From Chroogloeocystis siderophila 5.2 s.c.1 (lineage in GTDB: Bacteria; Cyanobacteriota; Cyanobacteriia; Cyanobacteriales; Chroococcidiopsidaceae), in assembly GCF_001904655.1 (NCBI RefSeq), contig NZ_MRCC01000011.1, forward strand, positions 1 to 64,000: DNA of 64,000 bases. The letters are read 5' to 3'. Position 1 is the stretch's first letter; each line of letters begins with the position of its first letter. Positions 53,364 to 62,032 of the stretch are shown piece by piece. Both the position numbers and the translations under genes were made by a program. The notes under the pieces are model-generated. The model did not search any database. It saw only the letters and a program-made list of their open reading frames with translations, and had not been told where the DNA came from.

Positions 53364-54074
53364 ATGACGCACACAGCTACCAACATTATTCATGATAGAA
53401 ATGCTCGTGGTCGCACGCGAATGGGCTGGTTAGATAGTTACCATACTTTTTCCTTTGGAAGTTTCTACGATCCAGCGCGGATGGGATTTCGTGCTTTACG
53501 AGTTATTAACGACGATCGCGTTGTTCCTGGTGCTGGTTTTCCGATGCACAGTCACCGCGATATGGAAATTTTTACTTATGTTCTAGAAGGTGCATTAGAA
53601 CATCAAGACAGCTTAGGTAACGGCGCGATTATTTCTCCAGGAGAAGCACAAATCATGAGTGCAGGTACTGGAATAACTCACAGCGAGTTTAATCCATCAA
53701 CAACTGAACCTGTACACTTTTTACAAATTTGGATTATTCCTGATACACAAGGGGTACAACCTAGATATGAGCAAAAAGCATTTCCTCTAGAACAACGACG
53801 CGGTAACTTACGTTTAATTGCTGCTAAAGATGGACGTAATAATGCGGTGACAATTCATCAAGATGTTGATTTGTATACGTCTGTTCTAGAAAAAGGTGAT
53901 GTTTTGAATTATCACCTCAAACCAAACCGTTATGCTTGGTTGCAAGTTGCGCAAGGAATTGTATCTCTTAACGATCAGGAACTTCGTGCAGGAGATGGAG
54001 TACAAATGTACGAAGGAGACTTAGAAATTAGCACTGATATTGGTGGAGAGATTTTGTTGTTTGATCTTGCGTAA
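53364..54074 (+). CDS. Pirin-family protein (quercetinase-type cupin)
   Basis: A 236-residue bicupin. The N-terminal metal site HSHRDMEIFTYVLEGALEHQDS (His, His, Glu, His) and the start region NARGRTRMGWLDSYHTFSFG are diagnostic for YhhW/pirin proteins, some of which are quercetin 2,3-dioxygenases. A strong ribosome-binding AGGAGG (53351-53356) supports ATG 53364 (MTHTATN). It is divergent from the DCC protein and probably redox-regulated through the shared palindromes. A terminator hairpin follows. Confidence 0.92.
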   Translation: MTHTATNIIHDRNARGRTRMGWLDSYHTFSFGSFYDPARMGFRALRVINDDRVVPGAGFPMHSHRDMEIFTYVLEGALEHQDSLGNGAIISPGEAQIMSAGTGITHSEFNPSTTEPVHFLQIWIIPDTQGVQPRYEQKAFPLEQRRGNLRLIAAKDGRNNAVTIHQDVDLYTSVLEKGDVLNYHLKPNRYAWLQVAQGIVSLNDQELRAGDGVQMYEGDLEISTDIGGEILLFDLA

Positions 54075-54152
54075 TTTACAGTGAGGTCGCACTTGAAAAA
54101 TTAGCTATTAGCTTGCTCTGCCATGCTATAATACTATCTATTTAATTGATTT

Positions 54153-54176
54153 TAGGGTGAGTATTTGCTCACCCTA
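54153..54176 (+). terminator. Hairpin terminator of the pirin gene
   Basis: TAGGGTGAG pairs perfectly with CTCACCCTA around a six-base loop, followed by TTTAG. It lies about 80 bases after the pirin stop codon. Confidence 0.7.
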
Positions 54177-54199
54177 TTTAGTATTAATGGGGGAACAAA

Positions 54200-54301
54200 A
54201 TGCGAATAATCGCTAAAAATAATTATGTAATTACAGCTATAATTACTTTCATAGTTGAACCCGAACGTCAACAGAAACTCATTGATACTATACATAGTTG
54301 A
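54200..54301 (+). pseudogene. Truncated antibiotic-biosynthesis-monooxygenase-domain gene
   Basis: ATG 54200, preceded by TGGGGGAA, opens MRIIAKNNYVITAIITFIVE and continues PERQQKLIDTIHS before TGA at 54299-54301. The VITAIITFIVEPERQQKLID pattern is the first strand and helix of ABM-domain proteins of about 100-200 residues; the rest is missing. It is the first of three adjacent decayed genes. Confidence 0.6.
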
Positions 54302-54446
54302 ATTTATTGAGACTACAGTAAAGTATCAATCTTTTAAGTAAATATTAGTAAGGTTTAGCCAAAAATAAGTTTCATTTATATCAGGTAGTCTATACTCAAT
54401 CTACTCGTAGTTATTAAAATAACTCTACTTAAACGAGGTAAGCATT

Positions 54447-54843
54447 ATGCAAGTAAGTTCGGCTTATACAAGACTTCTTGTTTCAGATCTCAAAGCTTGT
54501 TTTTTCTTCTACAAGGATGTTATGGAATTTCCCGTCAAAGTAGAAGATGAAAAAAAGTGGTTATGCTGGGTTTCAAGTTGGTGGAATGAAGCTGAGTTTA
54601 TTTAGACGGCAAGAAATGGCAGAAATTATTAGAAAAATTGATAAACCAACTCATGCAGAATGCCAAGATAAAGTAGCTTTAATTTTTACTGTACATGATG
54701 TTGAACAAGAGTATCATTGTTTACTGCACAAAAATATTAACCTTGTGATTGAACCTCTGACTAATATAGATTACAGGATTAAAACAGCGTACTTTAGAGA
54801 CCCTGATGGTAATTTGATTGGGTTGTATCAATTTTTAGACTAG
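54447..54843 (+). pseudogene. Frameshifted VOC/glyoxalase-fold protein
   Basis: ATG 54447, with GAGG eight bases upstream, opens MQVSSAYTRLLVSDLKACFF and FYKDVMEFPVKVEDEKK, the first beta-alpha-beta module of a VOC protein. The frame then shifts at a run of seven A (54550-54556). The other frame continues SGYAGFQVGGMKLSLFRRQE and ends FRDPDGNLIGLYQFLD, the VOC C-terminal metal-site module (the conserved Glu of DPDGNLIE is Gly here). With one fewer A the two halves join into a normal protein of about 131 residues. A sequencing error at the homopolymer is the main alternative. Confidence 0.75.
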
Positions 54844-54868
54844 ATAATATTTGAAACGTTGTCATGAC

Positions 54869-55111
54869 ATGAGTACATCTGAGCAGTTTAATATTGAAGA
54901 AATAAAAGCGATCGCACTAAAGTCTTAAGCGATGGAATTTTTGCGATCGTTATTACTTGTTTTAGAACTTAGAGTTACAAATCTTTTAGATAACTTAGCA
55001 ACAAACGAAATTCCCAGATTTATCCATCTGCTGCCTAAATTTATTAGCTACATCTTTCTGAGTATTCGCGAATTTGCAAGAGCAATGATGGCGGAAGAAC
55101 AAGATTTATAA
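54869..55111 (+). pseudogene. Decayed TMEM175-type (DUF1211) channel gene
   Basis: ATG 54869 opens MSTSEQFNIEEIKAIALKS-stop; a second frame contains LSDGIFAIVIT (54925 on), the first TMEM175 helix hallmark; a third stretch, back in the first frame, reads LLVLELRVTNLLDNLATNEI and HLLPKFISYIFLSI before a foreign-looking tail and TAA at 55109. Bacterial TMEM175 proteins are about 200 residues and have two six-helix modules with FSD; only part of the first survives with at least two frameshifts. It overlaps the convergent DUF1361 gene by six bases. Confidence 0.7.
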
Positions 55112-55780
55112 ATATTGGTCAATATCAACTTTGGCACGGGCGTAGTGAATTCGTAGCACAAGCCCCAAAGTTATTTGCTTTATTATCCAGTAAAACGCTG
55201 TGATAATAACGAAGATGATAAATACAACAAACAGAGGACGTCGCTCAGTTAAATCATTGACAGTTTTGAGTAGAACGTTACCAGGTTCTGTGACTAAATC
55301 CCAACTGTTAAAGCGACGAAATCTACCAAGATAAACCCCAACAGCACACAACATATGTGCGATTAATTCTGCCCAAACGACAAATTGCCTTGCACCCAGA
55401 CGTCTTAAGTAATATCCTTGATTAATCAAAGCAACGACATAAGCCTCAAATCCAATGAGCATCGCAAATAGATGCACAGGAATAACAAACAGCGTAATTA
55501 TCCATGGGGATAAACCAGGGCGTATCCCGCGAATGAGATGGATAATATCGGTAAGTACGTAAGGCGCGTTGGGCAAAAAAGCTACGAAGACAACAAAAAC
55601 TATCCACCATAGTAGAGAACGAGAACGTGTTTTGCGGCGAAATAACCAAAAGCTAAGCGCTAAAGGAATAAAAGCCAAAAACAAGTTCCACAGAATCCAG
55701 CCACTGTAGATTGCATCAAAAGCGCGTACTAGCTGCGTAGATAATTCGGTAAATACCCTGGCGGCAAAAATGCGATCCAT
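55106..55780 (-). CDS. DUF1361 multi-pass membrane protein
   Basis: A 224-residue protein with about six membrane helices and the DUF1361 signature FLPNAPYVLTDIIHL, plus LGRFRRFNSWDL late in the sequence. The family has no established function. It follows the metalloprotease gene on the same strand (78-base gap), which may be coincidental. Confidence 0.85.
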   Translation of the reverse strand: MDRIFAARVFTELSTQLVRAFDAIYSGWILWNLFLAFIPLALSFWLFRRKTRSRSLLWWIVFVVFVAFLPNAPYVLTDIIHLIRGIRPGLSPWIITLFVIPVHLFAMLIGFEAYVVALINQGYYLRRLGARQFVVWAELIAHMLCAVGVYLGRFRRFNSWDLVTEPGNVLLKTVNDLTERRPLFVVFIIFVIITAFYWIIKQITLGLVLRIHYARAKVDIDQYL

Positions 55781-55858
55781 TTTAGCTGTAATACTCTTAT
55801 CTTGCTCTTCTTAGATTAACCTCTGTTTAAGATGGTTCCATCAAACAAGATGAAGTTA

Positions 55859-57622
55859 TTAAGCAAAGATAAAGTCGCGTGTAAAACTAACGTTGGTAGA
55901 ATCTTGCACTACGCCGATCGCATCATTGCCGAAGAAAATGGCGGTATCAAGTGCCGCATTGCCAAACCAGTTTCCGGATTGTAGCGAGTATTGGCTAGAA
56001 GTTCCCCTTACTTGAATATAATCATACCGCCAATCAAAATCGGTAATCCGAGCAAAGCCATCTCCTCGATAAAAGACATTAGAAGTGTCACCTAACACAA
56101 AGGTATCTGTACCTGTGCCCCCAGTCAAAACATCAAATTCTGTACTACCGCTGTAACCGACGAGAACATCGTTACCCGCGCCGCCATTCAGCGTGTCAGA
56201 ACCGCCACCACCGAACAAGTAATCATTACCATTCCTACCTGAAAGATTATTGGCAACGCTGTTACCGATTAGAGTATCGTTTCCCGCCCCTCCGATGGCA
56301 TTTTCCATAGTGACTCTATAGGCGATCGCTAAATTACCATTAGCTCGACTACTACTGTTATTGGAGAAACGTCCAATCGAACTAAAGCTTCCAGGATTAA
56401 GGTTAATCGTTGCAGCTAGAGATTGATTCGCAGCACTAATCGTATCGTTACCGCCAGCATCCCAGATTGTTTGTATAAAAGCTTGATTAGCGTTCCATGA
56501 ATAAGTGTTATTGCCAGTACGAGTATTATTATTAGCACCGTAGAGAGCCTGAATTGCTGCAATGTCGTAAAGCATTGGTGTTTGAGGATGAATCCCACTA
56601 CCTGGATGCCTGTTGTACGACATCACTGTATACTTGTTGTTATCTTCTTGTGCGGGTAGATAAGGACCTTGACTACCTCCTCCACCTGCATTGTAGTTAC
56701 CTGGATGTTTTAGCCCTAGTGCATGACCGATTTCATGAACCATGGTCGCAAATCCAAAAGAGCCATTGGTTTGAGTGTCATTAAAAGAGTCAGAATTATT
56801 AAGCCAGACATCTCCTCCCAAGGGATTGTTGTCTGGCAAGTAAGCGTGAGCGCTTTTATTATTTCCTAAATTTGCTGTGCCAAACCGAATGATTCCACCC
56901 GCACCTGCATCAGATACTTCGACAAATCTGAGTCCTGAAATTTCACTGAAAAGCTGTAAGGCTCTACGTGCTGCGTTGGCTTGCGTTGTATTAAAAGGAA
57001 CAAATTTGTTGCGCTCTGGATAGTTCCACGGATAATAGCTTGGGACTGATGTCATGAAACTATAACTTATTGTCGAACCAACCCAGTAATTCGCTGGGGT
57101 AGGTAGTAGTGCATCGATGTAGTAAACCCCTGTATTTGCTTGCGGTGTTAATCCTCCGTTTGTTGGTGTTGTGGTTTGATTTAGACTGTCGTTATTGAAA
57201 TCACTGGAAAAACCACAGCACGCAGAACAGCCACAGCACTGTGGTTGAGTTGACAATTGTGATGTTGGTAGATCGTTACCAATCCACCCAAAGTTTTGCC
57301 CCAAATCAAACTTCTTTGCATTACTTATCGCTGAAGCTATTTTTTCAGTGTTAACAAGCTTGCTGCTTTCAATATCTGGCAGTATAAGAAGTTCCTTTTC
57401 TTTAACCGAATCGACAAAATCGTTTGAAATGATTTGCTGAAGCGATTTACCGGCAGTTTCTATTAACGATGACGCTACTGATGTAAATTCTGTAATAGTA
57501 GGCACGATTTCTAGCAGAGTGTCGCTAGCAAATTCGCTGTAATTTAAAAGGTTGTCTTGGTTCAAATCATATTCATCAGAAATTAGATCAGGATATTCTG
57601 TAGTTTTTGAAACAGTTGTCAT
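55859..57622 (-). CDS. Serralysin-like M10 metalloprotease with EF-hand and RTX repeats
   Basis: A 587-residue secreted metalloprotease. Residues 16-31 form an EF-hand loop (D19, N21, D23, N27, E30); a cysteine cluster QCCGCSACCGF lies at 128-138; the catalytic zinc site is H296-EIGHALGLK-H306 with Met-turn M334 (VMSYNR); the C-terminus has calcium-binding RTX nonapeptides (GGAGNDTLIG, GGGGSDTLNGGAGNDVLVG). RTX proteins leave by type I secretion without a signal peptide, which fits. The start MTTVSKTTEY at 57622 is preferred to one 117 bases upstream. Such enzymes digest exogenous protein; no dedicated exporter or inhibitor adjoins. Confidence 0.85.
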   Translation of the reverse strand: MTTVSKTTEYPDLISDEYDLNQDNLLNYSEFASDTLLEIVPTITEFTSVASSLIETAGKSLQQIISNDFVDSVKEKELLILPDIESSKLVNTEKIASAISNAKKFDLGQNFGWIGNDLPTSQLSTQPQCCGCSACCGFSSDFNNDSLNQTTTPTNGGLTPQANTGVYYIDALLPTPANYWVGSTISYSFMTSVPSYYPWNYPERNKFVPFNTTQANAARRALQLFSEISGLRFVEVSDAGAGGIIRFGTANLGNNKSAHAYLPDNNPLGGDVWLNNSDSFNDTQTNGSFGFATMVHEIGHALGLKHPGNYNAGGGGSQGPYLPAQEDNNKYTVMSYNRHPGSGIHPQTPMLYDIAAIQALYGANNNTRTGNNTYSWNANQAFIQTIWDAGGNDTISAANQSLAATINLNPGSFSSIGRFSNNSSSRANGNLAIAYRVTMENAIGGAGNDTLIGNSVANNLSGRNGNDYLFGGGGSDTLNGGAGNDVLVGYSGSTEFDVLTGGTGTDTFVLGDTSNVFYRGDGFARITDFDWRYDYIQVRGTSSQYSLQSGNWFGNAALDTAIFFGNDAIGVVQDSTNVSFTRDFIFA

Positions 57623-58017
57623 AATTTTGTCAGTAGAAGTTATGAATAAGTGTTTATTAAGCCGCGTCGGGCTGTGACCTAGCTTGTATAAGTTCAGAAT
57701 AAATGAGTGACTTTTGCGGCGTATTGCCTTTTTGTGCAAATTTATTTACCAACAATAGTTAATTTTTCTTCACGTACAGCGAGATTGCAAAAAGTTATAG
57801 TCGTCACATTGAGTAGTTAGGCACTCATAGCCATCAACAATGACCCATTAGCAATTAGTAACCCCAAATAGAGGCTCATAAGTCAAACTATTTTTGTGAA
57901 TAACAACTTTGAGTAGCAGTGTTTTCAGCTACAGTATCCGCGCTGCTAGTAGTCAAAAATGGTGATTTAGACAACAGTAAGTTACTTTCGCTTACTACTG
58001 TTGGTTGCGATTAAGAT

Positions 58018-59703
58018 ATGAAACCTCGGATTATTGTCTGCGGCCTAGAACGCACGGGCTACAAAATCTTTTGTTTACTTAGGCAACAAGGAGCAAGTGT
58101 CGTAGGAATTCATCACCAGCCGATTCCTAAAGAAGAAACGATCATCGTCGGCGATCTTCAGGCTGCGGCGACTTTACAAGCGGCAAGCATTGAAACGGCG
58201 CAAACACTGGTACTAGCAAACAGTGATGATGCGCTGAATTTGGCAATTCTAATTCAAGCACGCGTACTTAATCCTCGAATTCGGATTATCAATCGCTTAT
58301 TTAATGCCAACTTAGGCGATCGCCTCGACCACACCTTGCCGGATCACGTTAGTATGAGTGTTTCAGGTTTAGCCGCACCGGTATTTTACTTTGCCGCGCT
58401 TGGAAATCGCGCGATCGGGCAACTCAAACTATTTAATCAAACATGGCCTATTCAAGAAGAATACATTCATGAAAATCATCCCTGGCGCGGGCGACTGTTG
58501 AGTGATTTATGGGACGATCGCACGCGGATGTTGATTTACTATCTACCAGTATGTGGAGAAATTGATCTTGTTTGTGCAGTCAGTTCAGGACAACAGTTGC
58601 AAGTTGGCGATCGCCTGATCGTTGGTACCCAACCAAGTATCCGCACAATGCGTAAATCAGCGCTGTCTAAACTGCTGAAAGTCATTACTAACCTACGTCA
58701 ATTTCGCCAGCACGGGCAATCGTTAATGGTTGTGACGTTAGTTCTGCTGATCACTATTTTTACTGCGACGCTCACTTATATTTGTTTTGATTTAAACACT
58801 TCGATTATTGATGCTTTATATTTTTCGGTTGGGATGATTACAGGTGCTGGCGGTAAAGAAGAAGTTGTCGAAAAAGCGTCAGACAGCATCAAAGTCTTTA
58901 CCGCGTTTATGATGTTAATTGGCGCAGGTATTATTGGAATTTGCTATGCGTTACTCAACGATTTTGTTTTGGGTACGCGCTTCAAACAGTTTTGGGATGC
59001 GGCACGAGTTCCGCAACGCCATCATTATATTGTCTGCGGATTAGGTGGCATGGGCGTGCAAGTTGTTCAACAATTCCATGTGAGTGGACACGAAGTCGTC
59101 GTTATTGAACGCGATCATAATAACAGATTTCTCAATACTGCCCGTGGATTAGGTGTCCCAGTGATTCAAGGTGATGCGAGTTTACCGGAAACATTACAAG
59201 CCGCGAATCTCAAATCAGCAAGCGCTTTATTAATTGTGACCAGTAACGATGCGGTTAATTTGGAAATTGCGCTGAATGCTAAAACATTAATGCCGAGTAT
59301 TCCCACGATTGTCCGCTACGAACATCCAGATTTTGCGCACATGGCGCAACAAGTCTTTGAATTCGAGGCGGTGCTAAGTCCTGCTGAACTTGCAGCCCCA
59401 GCTTTTGCCGCCGCTGCGCTGGGCGGAAGAATTTTAGGCAATGGCATCACGGCGGATAGTCTTTGGGTTGCTTTAGCAACTTTAATCACTCCTTCGCATC
59501 CTTTTTGCGGTCAACGCGTTAAAGAAGCCGCAATGCAATCTGATTTTGTCCCGCTGTATATCGAAACGAATTGCCAAACGATCCACGGCTGGGATTTATT
59601 AGGTACGTATTTAAGCGCAGGCGATGTCTTATATCTAACTATGCCCGCAAATCGGTTAGATCAGTTGTGGCGGGCTGTACCTTCTCAGATTATGGTGAGT
59701 TGA
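58018..59703 (+). CDS. RCK-TM-RCK potassium-channel-like protein with atypical pore loop
   Basis: A 561-residue protein. An N-terminal RCK/TrkA-N Rossmann domain (about 1-215; VCGLERTGYKIF, altered from GxGxxG) is followed by two membrane helices with a pore loop between (about 235-320) and a second complete TrkA-N/TrkA-C unit (about 335-561; VCGLGGMGVQVVQQF). In K+ channels the pore carries TVGYG; this protein has MITGAGGKEE at the equivalent place, so K+ selectivity or conduction may be altered. It is likely a nucleotide-gated ion channel or sensor. Monocistronic, flanked by long spacers. Confidence 0.8.
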   Translation: MKPRIIVCGLERTGYKIFCLLRQQGASVVGIHHQPIPKEETIIVGDLQAAATLQAASIETAQTLVLANSDDALNLAILIQARVLNPRIRIINRLFNANLGDRLDHTLPDHVSMSVSGLAAPVFYFAALGNRAIGQLKLFNQTWPIQEEYIHENHPWRGRLLSDLWDDRTRMLIYYLPVCGEIDLVCAVSSGQQLQVGDRLIVGTQPSIRTMRKSALSKLLKVITNLRQFRQHGQSLMVVTLVLLITIFTATLTYICFDLNTSIIDALYFSVGMITGAGGKEEVVEKASDSIKVFTAFMMLIGAGIIGICYALLNDFVLGTRFKQFWDAARVPQRHHYIVCGLGGMGVQVVQQFHVSGHEVVVIERDHNNRFLNTARGLGVPVIQGDASLPETLQAANLKSASALLIVTSNDAVNLEIALNAKTLMPSIPTIVRYEHPDFAHMAQQVFEFEAVLSPAELAAPAFAAAALGGRILGNGITADSLWVALATLITPSHPFCGQRVKEAAMQSDFVPLYIETNCQTIHGWDLLGTYLSAGDVLYLTMPANRLDQLWRAVPSQIMVS

Positions 59704-59721
59704 GCGAGTTTTGACAATCAA

Positions 59722-60657
59722 CTACTTGGAATGCGGCAAACACGAAATACCGGTGACTGCGAGGATAATCAAACTACCTCCGAAGCCTTGTGAAACTAAA
59801 AGTCGCTCCCCCAGTATAAAATAAGCACTGATCGCACCGAACACAGGAGTCAGCGTTAGGTAAAGCGACAGTCTGCTTGCAGGGAGATAGCGTACCGCAG
59901 CAAGGTAAAGGAGAAACGCTAATCCATAGCCAAATGCGCCTGAAGCGATCGCAATTAGTAAATTTCCCCACATTGCAGGTGTAAATTCAAAAGACTCAAA
60001 ACCTAACCAAAATGCGCCAACGAGCATCATAATAAACAGAATGAGTGCGATAGATTGTTGAATGGCGGCTAAGACTACAGGATGTAAGCGTTGAACTGAA
60101 CGCGCCGCCGTAATCGCATAAAGTGAAGCAAACAAAACACTAAGACAAACAAGCAAATCTCCCCAGATTGAGCTTGAGGTGATTGCAGTTCCATCAGGAG
60201 TGACAACAAACCTCACGCCAACACAAGCTAACAATCCTAATCCAACGAAAGAAAGATTGAAGTGTTCGCGCAGAATCCACCATGACAGTGCCATTGTCAT
60301 CGCCGGTTCTGTTGTACTGATGAACGTTGCATTACTCGCTGTTGTCAGCGCTAGTCCAAACATCCCGAAAATATGAGATAGCCCAGGTTCAAGTAGCCCT
60401 GCTAAGCTCAATTTGAGCGTCGCCCAACGCAAAGGAACTTGAATACCTTGGAAGATAACGATTGTCCAGAAGAAAAGCACACTTGAAGCGGTTTGAATGC
60501 ATAACAAAGTAAATGGTGGTATTTGTTCTAAAGCACCTTTCGTTAGCACGATGGTTAAACCATAAATTGCCGCAGCTAATATGATTAAGTACGTTCCTTC
60601 AGGAAGATTAAATGAGCGTTTGCTACTCCACAACGATTCAGTCATAAAATGTTTCAA
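59722..60657 (-). CDS. EamA/DMT-family metabolite transporter
   Basis: A 311-residue protein with ten predicted helices and the two EamA repeats of the drug/metabolite transporter superfamily: AAAIYGLTIVLTKGALEQIPPF at the start and LYLTLTPVFGAISAYFILGERL late. Members export amino acids, nucleotide precursors or other metabolites. No neighbour identifies the substrate. Confidence 0.87.
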   Translation of the reverse strand: MKHFMTESLWSSKRSFNLPEGTYLIILAAAIYGLTIVLTKGALEQIPPFTLLCIQTASSVLFFWTIVIFQGIQVPLRWATLKLSLAGLLEPGLSHIFGMFGLALTTASNATFISTTEPAMTMALSWWILREHFNLSFVGLGLLACVGVRFVVTPDGTAITSSSIWGDLLVCLSVLFASLYAITAARSVQRLHPVVLAAIQQSIALILFIMMLVGAFWLGFESFEFTPAMWGNLLIAIASGAFGYGLAFLLYLAAVRYLPASRLSLYLTLTPVFGAISAYFILGERLLVSQGFGGSLIILAVTGISCLPHSK

Positions 60658-61076
60658 GATTTATATTCAGCAAGATCCGTCTATGGAGACCTAAACAACA
60701 AAACTCAAGAAGACTTGAAGGCAATATGCTTTCATGACTGTAAGCACCGCTTATACAAAGAACTGTTGTAATATTACCCACGTTCGCACGCAGTAAGCAC
60801 AAACAGAAGCATTAAATTCGATGCTTCCAAGCCCAAAATACCTAATATGAGTCACCTAGCTGTGACACTTATTTGCAATAGCCACAGGCTCTACTGTATA
60901 CAGAAGTACCCTAGATAAGCCAGTAATATGAATTAAAGTAATTTTTTTTGAACTTAAGACCATACGTTTAAATTCTACTCAACAGCGATCGCGCTTCGCT
61001 TATCGAGTTAGAATTTTGATTTTTGATAACTTTTCTAATAGCACATTACACCTTTATTCTCGCGCAAGTGTTGTCT
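60658..61076. other. Spacer without recognised gene
   Basis: 419 bases, mostly AT-rich, with no open frame of coding quality. A short GTCAC-ctagct-GTGAC dyad near 60850 and a HIP1-adjacent GCGATCGCGCTTCGCTTATC piece near 60985 are the only structures noted. Confidence 0.4.
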
Positions 61077-61946
61077 TCAGGCTGCTTCCATCTCAGCAAT
61101 ACACTGGTGTAACAAATATTGCATTTTATCAACATCGGCATAATGTCTGCGTCCGTGACCTGGTAATACCCACTCAAAAGCGTATTTCGTCAACTTCCGC
61201 ATTGATTTAATTTGTTCTGACCAAGAATACCAGCAGACATCGCGCCAAGCAACGAGCGAATGACGATTATCTGACCAAGCTAGGTGATCTCCAGTAAAGA
61301 GGAACTGTTTGTGGAGCAAAACTGTATGACCTCTCGTATGTCCAGGTACAGGAATGATGAGTAAGTCTGAGGCGAGTTGAAATGGTTCTGAACCTGTTAG
61401 TTGAATTTCTACACTGCGAGTATTCGAGGTGACATCATCATGATGCACAATGCGATCGCATTCTAAATGCTCGTAGTATTTCTGATGATCGGCGACGTCA
61501 TCTTTATGCGTCAGGTACAAATAGCGAACTCTCCCTAATTTCTCGATTTGCTTCACCAAGGGTGATGTAAATCGAGGTGAATCGACCATCACATTACCTT
61601 CGGGACGGACAATCAAGTAACTTGCTGCGCCATAGGAGTTTTCTGCATGATAGCCGCAGTGGTATACATTCGCCGCAACTCGAATCGGAAAACTTTGTTG
61701 CGCTTCTTTAATATCGCGAGGCTTCTCTACTGTTCCAATCGAACTTGTGGGACACGCTAAGAGTGCTTGTAGCGATCGCATTCGCTCGATATCATTATCT
61801 GGCTGATGGTAAACTGCTGACTGTCCTCCAATACGACGAAATACCTCTGGAGTCATCCAACGACAAGTATCGCAATCGATACACGTGTTATCAACGTAGA
61901 AGTCTCCACTCACGTTTTGCGGGCGACGCTGATTTAGGTGAACCAT
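61077..61946 (-). CDS. Ferredoxin-like/metallo-beta-lactamase fusion hydrolase
   Basis: A 289-residue protein with a short N-terminal ferredoxin-like [Fe-S] segment (DNTCIDCDTCRWMTPEVF ... ACPTSSIGT; Cys at C-ID-C-DT-C and a distal C-P) fused to an MBL-fold hydrolase. The MBL domain has THKDDVADH in place of HxHxDH, with later ligands in PVPGHTRGHTV, FTGDHLAWSD and VLPGHGRRHY. The altered zinc motif THKDDVADH is unusual but keeps D and H positions. The substrate is unknown; the Fe-S domain suggests redox-linked activity. It is convergent with nothing nearby and downstream of ald on the same strand. Confidence 0.82.
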   Translation of the reverse strand: MVHLNQRRPQNVSGDFYVDNTCIDCDTCRWMTPEVFRRIGGQSAVYHQPDNDIERMRSLQALLACPTSSIGTVEKPRDIKEAQQSFPIRVAANVYHCGYHAENSYGAASYLIVRPEGNVMVDSPRFTSPLVKQIEKLGRVRYLYLTHKDDVADHQKYYEHLECDRIVHHDDVTSNTRSVEIQLTGSEPFQLASDLLIIPVPGHTRGHTVLLHKQFLFTGDHLAWSDNRHSLVAWRDVCWYSWSEQIKSMRKLTKYAFEWVLPGHGRRHYADVDKMQYLLHQCIAEMEAA

Positions 61947-62032
61947 AATCTAACCTCTAGAACGCAGCGACACAGCATAGAAGTCACTGGTTATCCCTAG
62001 GCTAGCGCAATTGACATTGGTTTGCCTTTTTG

